From NCBI GenBank assembly GCA_958352815.1, contig CATWQA010000004.1, positions 1 through 64,000 of the forward strand: DNA of 64,000 nt. The letters are read 5' to 3'. A program made the translations under genes and the position numbers. Below are positions 33,367-42,217 of this stretch, piece by piece (position 1 is the first letter of the stretch; the number at the start of each line of letters is the position of its first letter). This DNA is from an uncultured Eubacteriales bacterium (lineage in GTDB: Bacteria > Bacillota > Clostridia > Monoglobales > Monoglobaceae). The notes under the pieces are model-generated. The model was given only the letters and a program-made list of their open reading frames with translations. It was not told where the DNA came from and did not search any database.

Positions 33367-34377
33367 TTGAGTAAAAAGACTTTTATATTAGGGATATTTC
33401 TGCCGATAATCTGCGCTTTTGTCTTAGGGGGCTGCGACGGCAATTCGGCCGCAGAGCAAGCAAAAACCGTATACGCCATGGACACCGTTATGACCCTAAA
33501 GGCGTATGACGGAAACGCGGAAAAGGCTTTGGAAGAGGCTGAACAGGAGATAATGCGTCTTGACAATACGCTAAGGCGGGGAAGTTCGGGCAGTGAGATT
33601 TACGAACTCAACTCATCGGGGGAGGCTGAGGTTTCAGAGGAGACAGCCGAGCTGATTGGGGAGGCGCTCGGGGTGTGCCTTGATACAGGCGGAGCCTTTG
33701 ATATTTCGGTGGCGCCCATTATGGATTTATGGGGATTTTATACCAAGGATTTCCGCGTGCCCGCCTCGGAGGAAATTGATGAGGCTCTGCAGGCTGTCGG
33801 CTTTGAAAATATTTCCGTCAGCGGTAACCGAGTTGTGTTAAGGGGCGGCGCTCAAATTGATTTGGGCGGAATTGCAAAGGGCTATGCCTCGGACAGAGTG
33901 GCGGAAATTTTTAAGGATAACGGAGTTACCTCCGGAATTGTTTCTCTCGGGGGAAACGTGCAGGCCATAGGTCAAAAAAAGGACGGAAGCAAGTGGCGCG
34001 TGGCTCTGCAAAGCCCGGACAGCGCCGCCGTTGCGGGGGAGATTGCCGCGGCGGATAAGGCGGTGGTAACCTCCGGCAGTTATCAGAGGTATTTTGAAAG
34101 CGGCGGGGTCAGATACCACCATATTATCGACCCAAAGACAGGCTATCCCGCAGGCAGCGGCGTTAAATCCGTCACGATTGTTTGTGACAGGGGAACTGTT
34201 GCCGACGGACTGTCAACCGCATTGTTCGTAATGGGGCTTGACAAGGGAGCGGAATACTGGAAAAACCATGAGGGCTTTGAGGTTATTTTCATCACCGATG
34301 ATAATCAGATTTATATAACAGAGGGTCTTAAAGATGATTTTGAAAGCCCCTACGAATATAGTCTGATAACGAGATAA
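33367..34377 (+). CDS. apbE: FAD:protein FMN transferase (ApbE family lipoprotein)
   Basis: A 336-residue lipoprotein (lipobox LGGC at about 19-22) acting outside the membrane. It transfers FMN from FAD to a Thr of partner proteins such as Rnf/Nqr subunits. YAMDTVMTLKAY, IDLGGIAKGYASD, the HIIDPKTGYPA loop and the metal-site TVADGLSTALFVMG are all present. The best start is the TTG at 33367, seven bases after GAGG; an earlier TTG abuts it. No Rnf genes are in the window. Confidence 0.93.
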   Translation: MSKKTFILGIFLPIICAFVLGGCDGNSAAEQAKTVYAMDTVMTLKAYDGNAEKALEEAEQEIMRLDNTLRRGSSGSEIYELNSSGEAEVSEETAELIGEALGVCLDTGGAFDISVAPIMDLWGFYTKDFRVPASEEIDEALQAVGFENISVSGNRVVLRGGAQIDLGGIAKGYASDRVAEIFKDNGVTSGIVSLGGNVQAIGQKKDGSKWRVALQSPDSAAVAGEIAAADKAVVTSGSYQRYFESGGVRYHHIIDPKTGYPAGSGVKSVTIVCDRGTVADGLSTALFVMGLDKGAEYWKNHEGFEVIFITDDNQIYITEGLKDDFESPYEYSLITR

Positions 34378-34395
34378 ATTAATGTCATATTTTAC

Positions 34396-34424
34396 TTGAT
34401 TATGCGGTAATTTAGTGCTATAAT
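34396..34424 (+). promoter_or_regulatory. Sigma-A promoter with a repeat-filled leader
   Basis: TTGATT (34396-34401), 17 bases, TATAAT (34419-34424). The leader to 34809 is about 380 bases and contains modules A and C. Confidence 0.55.
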
Positions 34425-34482
34425 ACTGTTTACATGGTTGATTTTATCCATAGTAGTGTCTTGTGATGCTTAAAACCGTCTA

Positions 34483-34575
34483 TTTTGATAAAGGCTTTGC
34501 CTTTGAAACCATTGCCGAGCCCATATTCCGCCATGCCAAGCCGCGGCGGCAATGTTGCCAAAGCCTTTATCAAAA
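34483..34575. repeat. Module A palindromic repeat, copy 3 (reversed)
   Basis: 93 bases, TTTTGATAAAGGCTTTGCC to CAAAGCCTTTATCAAAA; the reverse complement of copies 1 and 2. Confidence 0.75.
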
Positions 34576-34602
34576 TTATAAGGTGGCGGAATTACGTAAA
34601 CA

Positions 34603-34690
34603 GGGTTTGGGGCGAAGCCCCAATCGGTTTCCCCGAAGGGGAAAAACGACATCGCCCGGGTCTGGCGGGCGGAACTGGGCTCGGCGACAG
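34603..34690. repeat. Module C repeat
   Basis: GGTTTGGGGCGAAGCCCC, then a CCCCGAAGGGG hairpin and CCCGGGTCTGGCGGGCGGAA. The same order of parts directly follows module A at 57.96 kb. Confidence 0.6.
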
Positions 34691-34808
34691 ATATGAAAAT
34701 GTGATTGAAGAAACAGGAGTTGGTGCTATTTGAAACGGCAATTCACTTTGTTCGGATATAAAGATTTATTGGGGAAGGGGTTAAATCAGATCACGGAGGT
34801 ATTCATAT

Positions 34809-35429
34809 ATGGACAGACAGGCAAAAGAAGCAAAGGAAATGACAAAAAATCTGCCATTTGCGGAGAGGTTGGTTAACTTCTGGTATTACAGAAAATGGGT
34901 TGTTGTCGGCGTTGTTGCGGCAGTTTTGGTAATATTGCTGACGATTTATGAAATAACAAATACTCCCCAATATGACTTGCTGGCGGGAATGTATTTGGAA
35001 AACGCCGTTGCGGACGAGACTGTGGACACGGTAACTCAGGAATTGACTCAGTATTCAAACGATGTTAATGAGGACGGCGATATTACTGTTTCGGTTACGC
35101 CCATGACTGCGAGCCGTCAGTACGACAATGAGGACGCAGTTGCGGTGCAGACAAGGATTATGGGTGAACTAAATTCGGGCGATACTATGCTGTATATAGC
35201 GGATCAGGCGTATTACGATTTCCTTATGGAAAGTGAATATTACGAGTGCTTCTCCCATGTGTATGACTTGAGCGGGAATGCCGAGTTCACTGAGAAGGTG
35301 GGATATAACGGCAATCTGTATCTCCTTGTAAAGGACTTATACCCAAGCGAGGAGGGTGACGCGAACAAGCGCGCGGCTCATAACAATGCGGTTGCCATAT
35401 ATATGGGAATTGCAGGTATTCAGGGATAA
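34809..35429 (+). CDS. Hypothetical single-pass membrane protein
   Basis: A 206-residue protein that I do not recognise. A charged cytoplasmic N-terminus (about 1-30) is followed by one membrane helix (about 31-50, WVVVGVVAAVLVILLTIYEI) and an acidic extracytoplasmic domain (about 55-206, rich in Asp, Glu, Thr and Tyr). GGAGGT precedes the ATG. A CzrA-like zinc sensor gene follows by 21 bases; a link to metal homeostasis is possible but unproven. The long repeat-containing leader is unusual. Confidence 0.75.
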   Translation: MDRQAKEAKEMTKNLPFAERLVNFWYYRKWVVVGVVAAVLVILLTIYEITNTPQYDLLAGMYLENAVADETVDTVTQELTQYSNDVNEDGDITVSVTPMTASRQYDNEDAVAVQTRIMGELNSGDTMLYIADQAYYDFLMESEYYECFSHVYDLSGNAEFTEKVGYNGNLYLLVKDLYPSEEGDANKRAAHNNAVAIYMGIAGIQG

Positions 35430-35450
35430 GCGTTTCGGCGGGGTGATATA

Positions 35451-35807
35451 ATGGACGAAAAAAACGATTTTTGCAGCAGCGGGAATATGGACAAAACCGA
35501 TGTTCTTGATGACAAGCTGATTGAGAGAACCGCTTCGTTTTTTAAGGTTCTCGGGGACGAGACAAGGGTTAGGATTTTGTACGCCTTGTCTCACAAGGAG
35601 ATGTGCGTCTCGGATATATCGGCGCTTCTTGATGTTTCCCAGTCTGCCGTGTCCCACCAGCTGAAGCAGCTCAAGCTGGAGGGGCAGGTTAAGTCAAGGC
35701 GAGACGGCAAGAACATTTTCTACTCCCTTGACGATGAGCACGTGGTGGATATAATCAATAAAACTCTCTCCCATGTGGAGCATAAGATTAAAGACGGACA
35801 GATGTAA
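35451..35807 (+). CDS. ArsR/SmtB family zinc-sensing repressor (CzrA-like)
   Basis: A 118-residue winged-helix repressor. The helix-turn-helix is MCVSDISALLDVSQSAVSHQ, then LKQLK. The last helix carries Asp95-x-His97 and, 11 and 14 residues after His97, His108 and His111. This is the exact spacing of the alpha-5 zinc/cobalt site of CzrA (D84, H86, H97, H100). It should leave DNA when it binds zinc or cobalt. A matching ArsR-type operator (36278-36297) sits at the P-type ATPase promoter 480 bases downstream, so regulator and target are separated by a repeat-filled gap. GGGGTGA precedes the ATG. Confidence 0.9.
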   Translation: MDEKNDFCSSGNMDKTDVLDDKLIERTASFFKVLGDETRVRILYALSHKEMCVSDISALLDVSQSAVSHQLKQLKLEGQVKSRRDGKNIFYSLDDEHVVDIINKTLSHVEHKIKDGQM

Positions 35808-35889
35808 TTGTTTGGAAGTATAAAAAAATCCTTTTTTACATATTACTTCTTTTTGGGTGCGGCTTATTCCGCAGATTTATATAATTACA

Positions 35890-36140
35890 TTGGTTTGCCT
35901 GTCGCCCGCCCCGTTGCGCTCTGTCGTCAACAACTTAGGGCTGTTATTGACATTGCATACTTTATATTAATTGGAATAATGTGAGCCGTCCAACATCAAA
36001 GATGTTGGGTCACAGCCGCCTCCGCTGATGTAAATTAAAATGGGATTGGACACCCAAATTGTGTGCCAACCCCATTTATTTTATCGAAAACCGTCAGTTT
36101 ACATTCGGGGCGTCTGGGAAGCCGCCCCCTACACCGTAAT
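35890..36140. repeat. Repeat cluster with arsR terminator
   Basis: Module B (35890-36030) with hairpin CCAACAT-CAAAG-ATGTTGG at 35990-36008. Then a hairpin at 36038-36081 (AAAATGGG with TTGG pairing CCAA and CCCATTT), probably the terminator of the arsR unit, and module E near 36107-36132. No gene. Confidence 0.6.
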
Positions 36141-36237
36141 GATTTGCATATATTCAAACTTGTTACTTTTGATAAAGTTTTAGTGTCTCATACAGCCATA
36201 CGGGCTGTTCTTTTTTTTGAAAAATTTAAAAAACCTA

Positions 36238-36266
36238 TTGACAAATATGTTGTATGGTGATATTAT
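36238..36266 (+). promoter_or_regulatory. Sigma-A promoter of the metal ATPase
   Basis: TTGACA (36238-36243), 17 bases, TATTAT (36261-36266). Confidence 0.75.
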
Positions 36267-36277
36267 ATCAATATAAC

Positions 36278-36297
36278 ATATGAACAGATGTTCATAT
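36278..36297 (+). promoter_or_regulatory. ArsR/CzrA-type operator
   Basis: A perfect 9-base inverted repeat, ATATGAACA-GA-TGTTCATAT, just after the expected transcription start. It matches the operator form of the ArsR/SmtB family (ATATGAAC-type half-sites). Confidence 0.85.
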
Positions 36298-36322
36298 ATA
36301 AAAATAATAGGAGGTGCTAAGG

Positions 36323-38476
36323 ATGAAGGAGAAGCAAGAGCAGGTACTTAACAGTCATTCCCAAGGTCGGAGCAACAGGGGAATAACCAAAAAGTACACA
36401 ATTGAAAATTTGGACTGCGCCCATTGCGGGGCTAAAATAGAAAAGTTGATTGGGGAGATGGACGGAATTGAGGACGTAAGCCTGTCTTATCCCTTAAAGC
36501 AGCTGCGGATTACGGCGGAGGCTCCCGACGCTGTTTTGCCAAAGGTAATAAGTCTGGCGCGCACGGTGGAGGACGGATTTGACCTAAAGGAAATCGGCGG
36601 AACCAAAAAACAGGAGGAAGAGGAGGAGAGCAACCATCTGTTTACTCTTATCGGCGGCGCCGTGCTGTATGCCGCCGCAGTAATATATAAGCTTGCTTCG
36701 GGAAGTCACGATACGGATTTAATTCAGATTGTACTGACGGTTTGCGCCTATCTGCTGCTGGGCGGCGGAGTTTTGTGGACGGCAGCCAAAAACATAAGCA
36801 AGGGCAAGGTGTTTGATGAAAACTTCCTTATGTCAATCGCCACACTGGGAGCCTTTGTAATAGGTGAATACTATGAAGCGGTAGGCGTAATGCTGTTTTT
36901 CAGAATAGGAGAGCTGTTTGAGGATGTTGCCGTTAAGCGCAGCAGAAGCCGAATTATGGAGGCTGTGGATCTGCGCCCCGAGACGGTAAACCTGGTTTCC
37001 GGTGACAGCGTTAAGGTAATCGGTGCGGAGGAAGCCATGGTAGGAGATGTGCTTCTGGTTCGCCCGGGGGAGCGCATTCCCCTTGACGGAACGGTTGTTG
37101 ACGGCGAGAGCAGGATTGACACCTCTGCCGTGACGGGAGAGCCTGTTCCGGTGCGGGTTCAGCAGGGCGACAGGGTTATGTCGGGCTGCGTGAACAACAC
37201 AGGCGCCATAAGGCTCAGGGTGGACAATGAGCTAAAGGACTCTATGGTGTCCCGTATTCTTGAGTCTGTGGAAAACGCGGCGGCGGGCAAGCCCAAAATA
37301 GATAATTTTATAACAAAGTTTGCCCGGATTTACACGCCTATAGTGGTGGCGGCAGCCCTGTTTACGGCGGTTGTAATCCCTCTTTTGACAGACGGAGACT
37401 TTTACAGATGGGTGTACACCGCCTTGAGCTTTTTGGTTATGAGCTGCCCCTGTGCGCTGGTGCTCAGCGTGCCTCTTGCATATTTCTGCGGCATTGGCTC
37501 AGCCTCGAAAAGCGGTATTTTGTTTAAGGGCGGAATAGTAATGGAAGCCTTGGCAAAAATCAAGGCTGTGGTTATGGACAAAACGGGAACCATTACGGTA
37601 GGCGATTTTTCGGTGCGCAAGGTATTTTGCAGCGGCGGCATGACGGAGGAGCAGGTTCTCAGCCTGTGCGGCTCCTGCGAGATTGCGTCAACACACCCCA
37701 TAGGTCAAAGCATAGTGGCGGAGTGTGAAAAACGGGGCTTGAAGTTGGAGACGCCCGATAAAATTCAGGAAATTTCCGGAAAGGGAATAATAGCGGAGAC
37801 AGGCGGCAGACAGTTGCTTGTGGGAAACAGAACCCTGATGGAAGAGAACGGTATCGACATAAGCGAGTGGGGAGCCGTAAATTCAGGCACGGAGGTTCTG
37901 CTTGCCGCAGACGGAGAGTATAAGGGAAGCATAATAATATCCGACACGGTAAAAAGCGGCGCGTTAGATGCTGTAAAGGAAATGAAGTCTCTGGGAATTA
38001 AAACGGCAATTCTGACAGGCGACGGGGAAGCGGCGGCGAAGTATGTTGCGGCGGAGGTCGGTATAGACGAGGCGTACGGCGGACTGCTGCCCGAGAACAA
38101 GGTTGAGAAGCTGAGAGAAATCCGCAGCAAGTACGGAGAGGTCATGTTTGTGGGCGACGGAATTAACGACGCTCCCGTCCTTGCCGGGGCAGATGTGGGA
38201 GCGGCAATGGGCAGCGGCGCCGACGCCGCCATTGAGGTGGCGGACGTGGTGTTTATGAACTCTGATTTGGGAGCTGTCACAAAGGCTGTGTCCGTTTCGG
38301 GAGCCACTGCCGCCATTGCAAAGGAAAACGTTATATTCGCTCTTGCCGTAAAGTTTATTGCCATATTATTGGGAATTACGGGTATATATACCAACATGTG
38401 GCTGGCGGTTTTCGCAGACACAGGGGTTGCCTTTTTGTGCATACTCAACTCTGTAAGACTGCTTTACAAAAAATAA
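36323..38476 (+). CDS. Heavy-metal P1B-type ATPase (Zn/Cd/Pb exporter)
   Basis: A 717-residue membrane pump that exports soft divalent metals with ATP. An N-terminal HMA domain has Cys32xxCys35. About eight membrane helices follow, with the CPC metal motif at 375-377, phosphorylated Asp419 in DKTGT, the TGE loop, GDGINDAP and a conserved Asp in the last helix (VFADTGVAF). CPC together with that Asp points to the ZntA/CadA (P1B-2) class rather than copper. GGAGG precedes ATG 36323. The promoter and ArsR-type operator upstream and the CzrA-like gene give a complete zinc-efflux circuit. Confidence 0.95.
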   Translation: MKEKQEQVLNSHSQGRSNRGITKKYTIENLDCAHCGAKIEKLIGEMDGIEDVSLSYPLKQLRITAEAPDAVLPKVISLARTVEDGFDLKEIGGTKKQEEEEESNHLFTLIGGAVLYAAAVIYKLASGSHDTDLIQIVLTVCAYLLLGGGVLWTAAKNISKGKVFDENFLMSIATLGAFVIGEYYEAVGVMLFFRIGELFEDVAVKRSRSRIMEAVDLRPETVNLVSGDSVKVIGAEEAMVGDVLLVRPGERIPLDGTVVDGESRIDTSAVTGEPVPVRVQQGDRVMSGCVNNTGAIRLRVDNELKDSMVSRILESVENAAAGKPKIDNFITKFARIYTPIVVAAALFTAVVIPLLTDGDFYRWVYTALSFLVMSCPCALVLSVPLAYFCGIGSASKSGILFKGGIVMEALAKIKAVVMDKTGTITVGDFSVRKVFCSGGMTEEQVLSLCGSCEIASTHPIGQSIVAECEKRGLKLETPDKIQEISGKGIIAETGGRQLLVGNRTLMEENGIDISEWGAVNSGTEVLLAADGEYKGSIIISDTVKSGALDAVKEMKSLGIKTAILTGDGEAAAKYVAAEVGIDEAYGGLLPENKVEKLREIRSKYGEVMFVGDGINDAPVLAGADVGAAMGSGADAAIEVADVVFMNSDLGAVTKAVSVSGATAAIAKENVIFALAVKFIAILLGITGIYTNMWLAVFADTGVAFLCILNSVRLLYKK

Positions 38477-38490
38477 TTATTTAAAATCTA

Positions 38491-38519
38491 TTGCTTTATA
38501 TAACAAAATGTGGTAAAAT
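38491..38519 (+). promoter_or_regulatory. Sigma-A promoter of putP
   Basis: TTGCTT (38491-38496), 17 bases, TAAAAT (38514-38519). Confidence 0.5.
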
Positions 38520-38554
38520 AACAGAGATTTAAATTAAAACTGGAGGTAAGAGTT

Positions 38555-40102
38555 GTGTTACAAATGATTATTCAGGTAGTTATACTGGCCTTGTATTTGC
38601 TGCTGATGCTTCTCATCGGATTTGGCTTTTATAACACCAACAATTCTCTGAACGACTATTTTTTGGGCGACAGAGGTCTTAACAAGTGGGTTGCCGCAAT
38701 GTCTGCTCAGGCGTCGGATATGAGCGGTTGGCTGCTGATGGGCTTGCCGGGAACTGCGTTTTTGGTGTTTGGAGGCACCACCGAGGCAATTTGGACGGCT
38801 GTCGGCTTGGCAATCGGTACATATCTTAACTGGCTGTTTGTTGCAAAGCGTCTCAGAAAGCAGACCGAGGCATCGAACAATTCCATTACGATACCTGTTT
38901 ACTTTGAAAACAGGTTTGAGGATAAGAGCCATATTCTCAGGGTCGCTTCGTCTCTGTTTATCATGTTCTTCTTCCTGATTTACACTGCGGCTCAGTTCAC
39001 CGCGGGAGCAAAGCTCCTTGAATCAACCTTGGGTATCCCTTATGTTATCGGTCTTATTATCGGCGGAGTTATTATAACGGGCTATACCTTTACGGGCGGC
39101 TTTAAGGCGGTTGCGTGGACAGACCTTATCCAGGGAATAATTATGTTCTTTGCGATTATTGCAATGCCGCTTATTATCGTCGGTCATTTCGGAGGAATTG
39201 AGGCAACGACAATCGAGTTCAAGGGTCTTGAGTCAACGGTGAACGAGGTGTTCTCCTGGATTCCCAAGACAACTGCGGGCAAGGTGAACGTTCTGCTCCT
39301 CGTATCGGCTTTGGGCTGGGGTCTGGGTTACTTCGGTCAGCCCCACATTCTGTCAAGATTTATGGCAATCAGAAGCCCCAAGGAGGTTCAGCCGGCAAGA
39401 ATTATAGCTATGGTTTGGGTTATTATAACCCTGGCTGCCGCTGTTCTGATCGGAGCTCTCGGCAAGATATACGTGGAGGCGGGAATGGTTCCCGCTAACT
39501 ATGTTGATATGGTAAACGGGGATAATGAGAAGATATTTATGGTTCTCGTTCAGACCATATTCGGAAGCTCCGGCAACATCTTTATGATAATTTTGAGCGG
39601 CGTGTTCCTGACTGCAATTCTCGCGGCGATAATGAGCACGGCGGACTCGCAGCTTCTGGTTACGGCTTCAACCTTCGGTGAGGATCTGTATCACCTGTTC
39701 TCCAAGAAGCAGCCCTCCAGCGATAAGCTGGTTAGGATAAGCCGTATTGCGGTTGTTGTTATAGCGCTTATTGCCATATTGATTTCTCTGGATCAGGACA
39801 GCTCGGTGTTTGATTTGGTGTCAATGGCGTGGGGCGGCTTCGGCGCAGCCTTCGGCCCCTGTATTCTGTTCTCGCTGTATTACAGAAAGATGACCGCTCC
39901 TGCGGCTATTGCAGGCGTGCTTACAGGCGGAATTGTGGATATCGTGTGGTACTTCATGAAGGGCGGAATTTTCGATGTTTACGAGTTGGTTCCCGCATTT
40001 GTGATTTCTTCACTGGTAATCATAATTGTGAGCTTGTTTACAAAGTGCCCCAAGTCTGTTACTGACCAGTATGACAGGGCGCAGACCTTGGAAATTGAAT
40101 AA
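38555..40102 (+). CDS. putP: Sodium/proline symporter
   Basis: A 515-residue sodium:solute symporter with about 13 membrane helices. SAQASDMSGWLLMGLPG and TADSQLLVT are hallmarks of PutP, which takes up proline with sodium. The gene starts at the GTG at 38555, eight bases after GGAGG. It is monocistronic and convergent with a MocR regulator; a shared bidirectional terminator ends both. No putA or proline-reductase gene is near, so the fate of proline is not shown. Confidence 0.93.
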   Translation: MLQMIIQVVILALYLLLMLLIGFGFYNTNNSLNDYFLGDRGLNKWVAAMSAQASDMSGWLLMGLPGTAFLVFGGTTEAIWTAVGLAIGTYLNWLFVAKRLRKQTEASNNSITIPVYFENRFEDKSHILRVASSLFIMFFFLIYTAAQFTAGAKLLESTLGIPYVIGLIIGGVIITGYTFTGGFKAVAWTDLIQGIIMFFAIIAMPLIIVGHFGGIEATTIEFKGLESTVNEVFSWIPKTTAGKVNVLLLVSALGWGLGYFGQPHILSRFMAIRSPKEVQPARIIAMVWVIITLAAAVLIGALGKIYVEAGMVPANYVDMVNGDNEKIFMVLVQTIFGSSGNIFMIILSGVFLTAILAAIMSTADSQLLVTASTFGEDLYHLFSKKQPSSDKLVRISRIAVVVIALIAILISLDQDSSVFDLVSMAWGGFGAAFGPCILFSLYYRKMTAPAAIAGVLTGGIVDIVWYFMKGGIFDVYELVPAFVISSLVIIIVSLFTKCPKSVTDQYDRAQTLEIE

Positions 40103-40107
40103 AGAAT

Positions 40108-40147
40108 AAAAGAATAAGCGGCTGTGGTTTCAGCCGCTTATTCTTTT
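40108..40147. terminator. Bidirectional terminator overlapping the 3' end of the MocR gene
   Basis: AAAAGAATAAGCGGCTG pairs perfectly with CAGCCGCTTATTCTTTT. The right arm includes the last codons and stop of the minus-strand gene. Confidence 0.9.
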
Positions 40148-41523
40148 GCCCATGCCCTTTCAAGAGCCTTAACCGCAGACCTGATTTCGTCTGCGGTAAG
40201 GCCGCCGAAGCCCATGATAAACAGGTTTTTCGGCAGCAGCTCGTTGTATCTGAACATACATGCAGACAGGGGAATAATCTTAACCCCATGCTCCGCCGCA
40301 GAATTTCGGAGCTCATTTTCGGTCATTCCGTTTTCGACCCTTGCGATAACGTACGTGCCCGTCTCTGTTCCGTATAAACTGATATAAGGTTTAAGGCGGG
40401 ATTTTTCAAGTTCGTCAATAAGAAAACGCCGTTTGCTGTTGTATATCTTTTTCAGATCCTCCGTATGCTTTCGGTATTTTCCGCTGTTGATATATTTGGC
40501 GATAACCTGCTGCTCTAAAGCAGAATTGAGACAAATATAATAGGGAAGCTTTTGGTTAAACCTTTCCACCAAGGTCTGGGGCAGAACGAGGAAGCCCGTT
40601 CTGATTGATGGGGCGACGGTTCTGAAAAATGTTCCCAGAAGAATTACGCTGCCCGACTTATCGGAGGCGAACAGAGGGGGGAGAGGCTCGTTTGAAAAGT
40701 CCAAATCAAAGTCCGCCTCGATAATATATCTGTCGGGGGACTTTTCCGCCCAGCTTAAAGCCTCGGCTCGTTTTTCGGCGGTCATTCTGCAGCCTGTGGG
40801 GAACTGGTGGTCGGGGGAGAGGCACATTACGTCTATCCCGCTTGCCGCCAACGCTCCTGAGGGAATACCGTCCATATTTATGTCGATCAGCTGTATTTCT
40901 CTCCCGCTGTTTTTGACGGGAATATAGTTGCGGGCAAAGCAGGGGTTTTCAAAGCCGAAAACAGTGCCGTCCTCAAAAATATGGGTTAGCTGTTCAATCA
41001 GGAACTCGGTGCCTGCGCCGACTATAATCTGCCCCGGGTTGCGGGATATGCCGTGCATTTCATGCAGGCTGTGGGCAATTGCCTTGCGCAGAGACTTTTC
41101 GCCGTACTTGTGCCCGAATTCAAACAGGTCGGGAGAGTCGTAGGAAATATCGCGGTACAGCTTGGAGACAGCGTCCCTCGGGACAGAGTCCGAGTCAATT
41201 CCGTTTTGGCTCATAATGTATGATATACCGGGATTGCTGTAGAAATCAGTTTCGGAAATATCGCTGTTTATGGGGCTGCTTTGCCTTGCAAAGTATCCGC
41301 TGCGGGAGCGGGATACTGCGTACCCGTCGTCCATAAGCTTCTGGTACGCAAGCTCAATAGTGCTTTTGCTCAGCTTGGCTTCCTTTTCAAGGGCGCGCCG
41401 TGACGGAAGTCTTTCGTCGTTGGCAATCTCCCCCGAGGTTATATTCTCCTTAAAATAGCTGTATAGCTGTATGTATAGCGGAGTGTCTGAATTTTTGTCA
41501 GGTTTAAAGTTGATGTTTTTCAT
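40138..41523 (-). CDS. MocR family regulator with degenerate aminotransferase domain
   Basis: A 461-residue fusion of a GntR-type winged helix (about 10-80, LYIQLYSYFKENITSGE, LPSRRALEKEAKLSKSTI) with a fold-type I aminotransferase domain (about 110-461). MocR proteins normally bind PLP through a Lys in GTFSKxLAP. Here the segment is GTFFRTVAPSIRTG: the Lys is Arg301 (codon AGA at 40623-40621) and the Ser is Phe300, so no Schiff base can form. Other parts (DHQFPTG, EADFDLDF) are kept. It may sense a ligand without PLP or bind PLP only loosely. AAGGAAAA precedes the ATG. Confidence 0.9.
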   Translation of the reverse strand: MKNINFKPDKNSDTPLYIQLYSYFKENITSGEIANDERLPSRRALEKEAKLSKSTIELAYQKLMDDGYAVSRSRSGYFARQSSPINSDISETDFYSNPGISYIMSQNGIDSDSVPRDAVSKLYRDISYDSPDLFEFGHKYGEKSLRKAIAHSLHEMHGISRNPGQIIVGAGTEFLIEQLTHIFEDGTVFGFENPCFARNYIPVKNSGREIQLIDINMDGIPSGALAASGIDVMCLSPDHQFPTGCRMTAEKRAEALSWAEKSPDRYIIEADFDLDFSNEPLPPLFASDKSGSVILLGTFFRTVAPSIRTGFLVLPQTLVERFNQKLPYYICLNSALEQQVIAKYINSGKYRKHTEDLKKIYNSKRRFLIDELEKSRLKPYISLYGTETGTYVIARVENGMTENELRNSAAEHGVKIIPLSACMFRYNELLPKNLFIMGFGGLTADEIRSAVKALERAWAKE

Positions 41524-42217
41524 AAATATTTTCCTTATTTTTCCCTGATCGGGACGGATTTTGTTTCGTAAAACGGGTTATATGTAACCCTTCCCATTCG
41601 TAGGGGCGCCATTCATTGCGCCCGTATAGGCACCAATGGTTTTGCTAAAATATGTGGTTTAGCCGTGCCGCTAAAGCGGCGACGCCTGCGCGCCTCACGT
41701 GTCGCCTACGGCGACCTGCCGTGCTTGCTTGCCGCATTTTTCAAATGCGGCACAATGCCCTGCCCGCCCCGGGCGGGGTCAGTTTTCCCCTTCGGGGAAA
41801 CCGATTGGGGCTCCGCCCCAAACCCCTGTGTATTGCAACGCAGCAAAGCCTTTATCAAAATGTTGCAGGGGTCTTAGGGGACAACGTCCCCTAACTCGTT
41901 TCTCCCGGAGGGAGAACGATCTGCGCTCGGGGCGGAGGCGGCTGTGACCCCACTTCTTTGAAGTGGGACGGCTCATATTATTTCAGTTTGCACAAAGTAT
42001 GCAATGTCAATAATAGACCTAAGTTGTTGCCGACAGAGCGCAATTGGGTGGGCGAATGGTTTCAAAGGCATACCTTTTTATCAAAATTGTATTACATATT
42101 TCAAGCTTTGTCAAGGGGAACCCTAAGGCGGGTTCCGCTTACTTTTTCAGTGGGAGATTGTAGCTCCCACTGAAACGTTGAATGACGGGGCAAACCCCCT
42201 TATTGAGCAGAGCGGGC
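41524..42217. repeat. Dense repeat-module cluster
   Basis: Nearly 700 bases with no credible gene. In order: module E (about 41598-41632), D (about 41683-41735), C with a CCCCTTCGGGG hairpin (about 41755-41830), a right end of A (41843-41860), F (41864-41942), B reversed with hairpin CCCACTT-CTTTG-AAGTGGG (41949-41967), another right end of A (about 42057-42087), an inverted repeat TTTCAGTGGGAG / CTCCCACTGAAA (42145-42175), and a short GGGGCAAACCCC hairpin that recurs at 21.54 kb. Confidence 0.6.

Noticed and set aside
36323..38476. Copper-type P1B ATPase
   Set aside because: The last helix carries the Asp of the Zn/Cd/Pb class, and the linked sensor has a zinc-type histidine site.
41652..42173. 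Several 60-80-codon open frames in the repeat cluster
   Set aside because: They span modules A to F and recur wherever the modules recur; no start signals.
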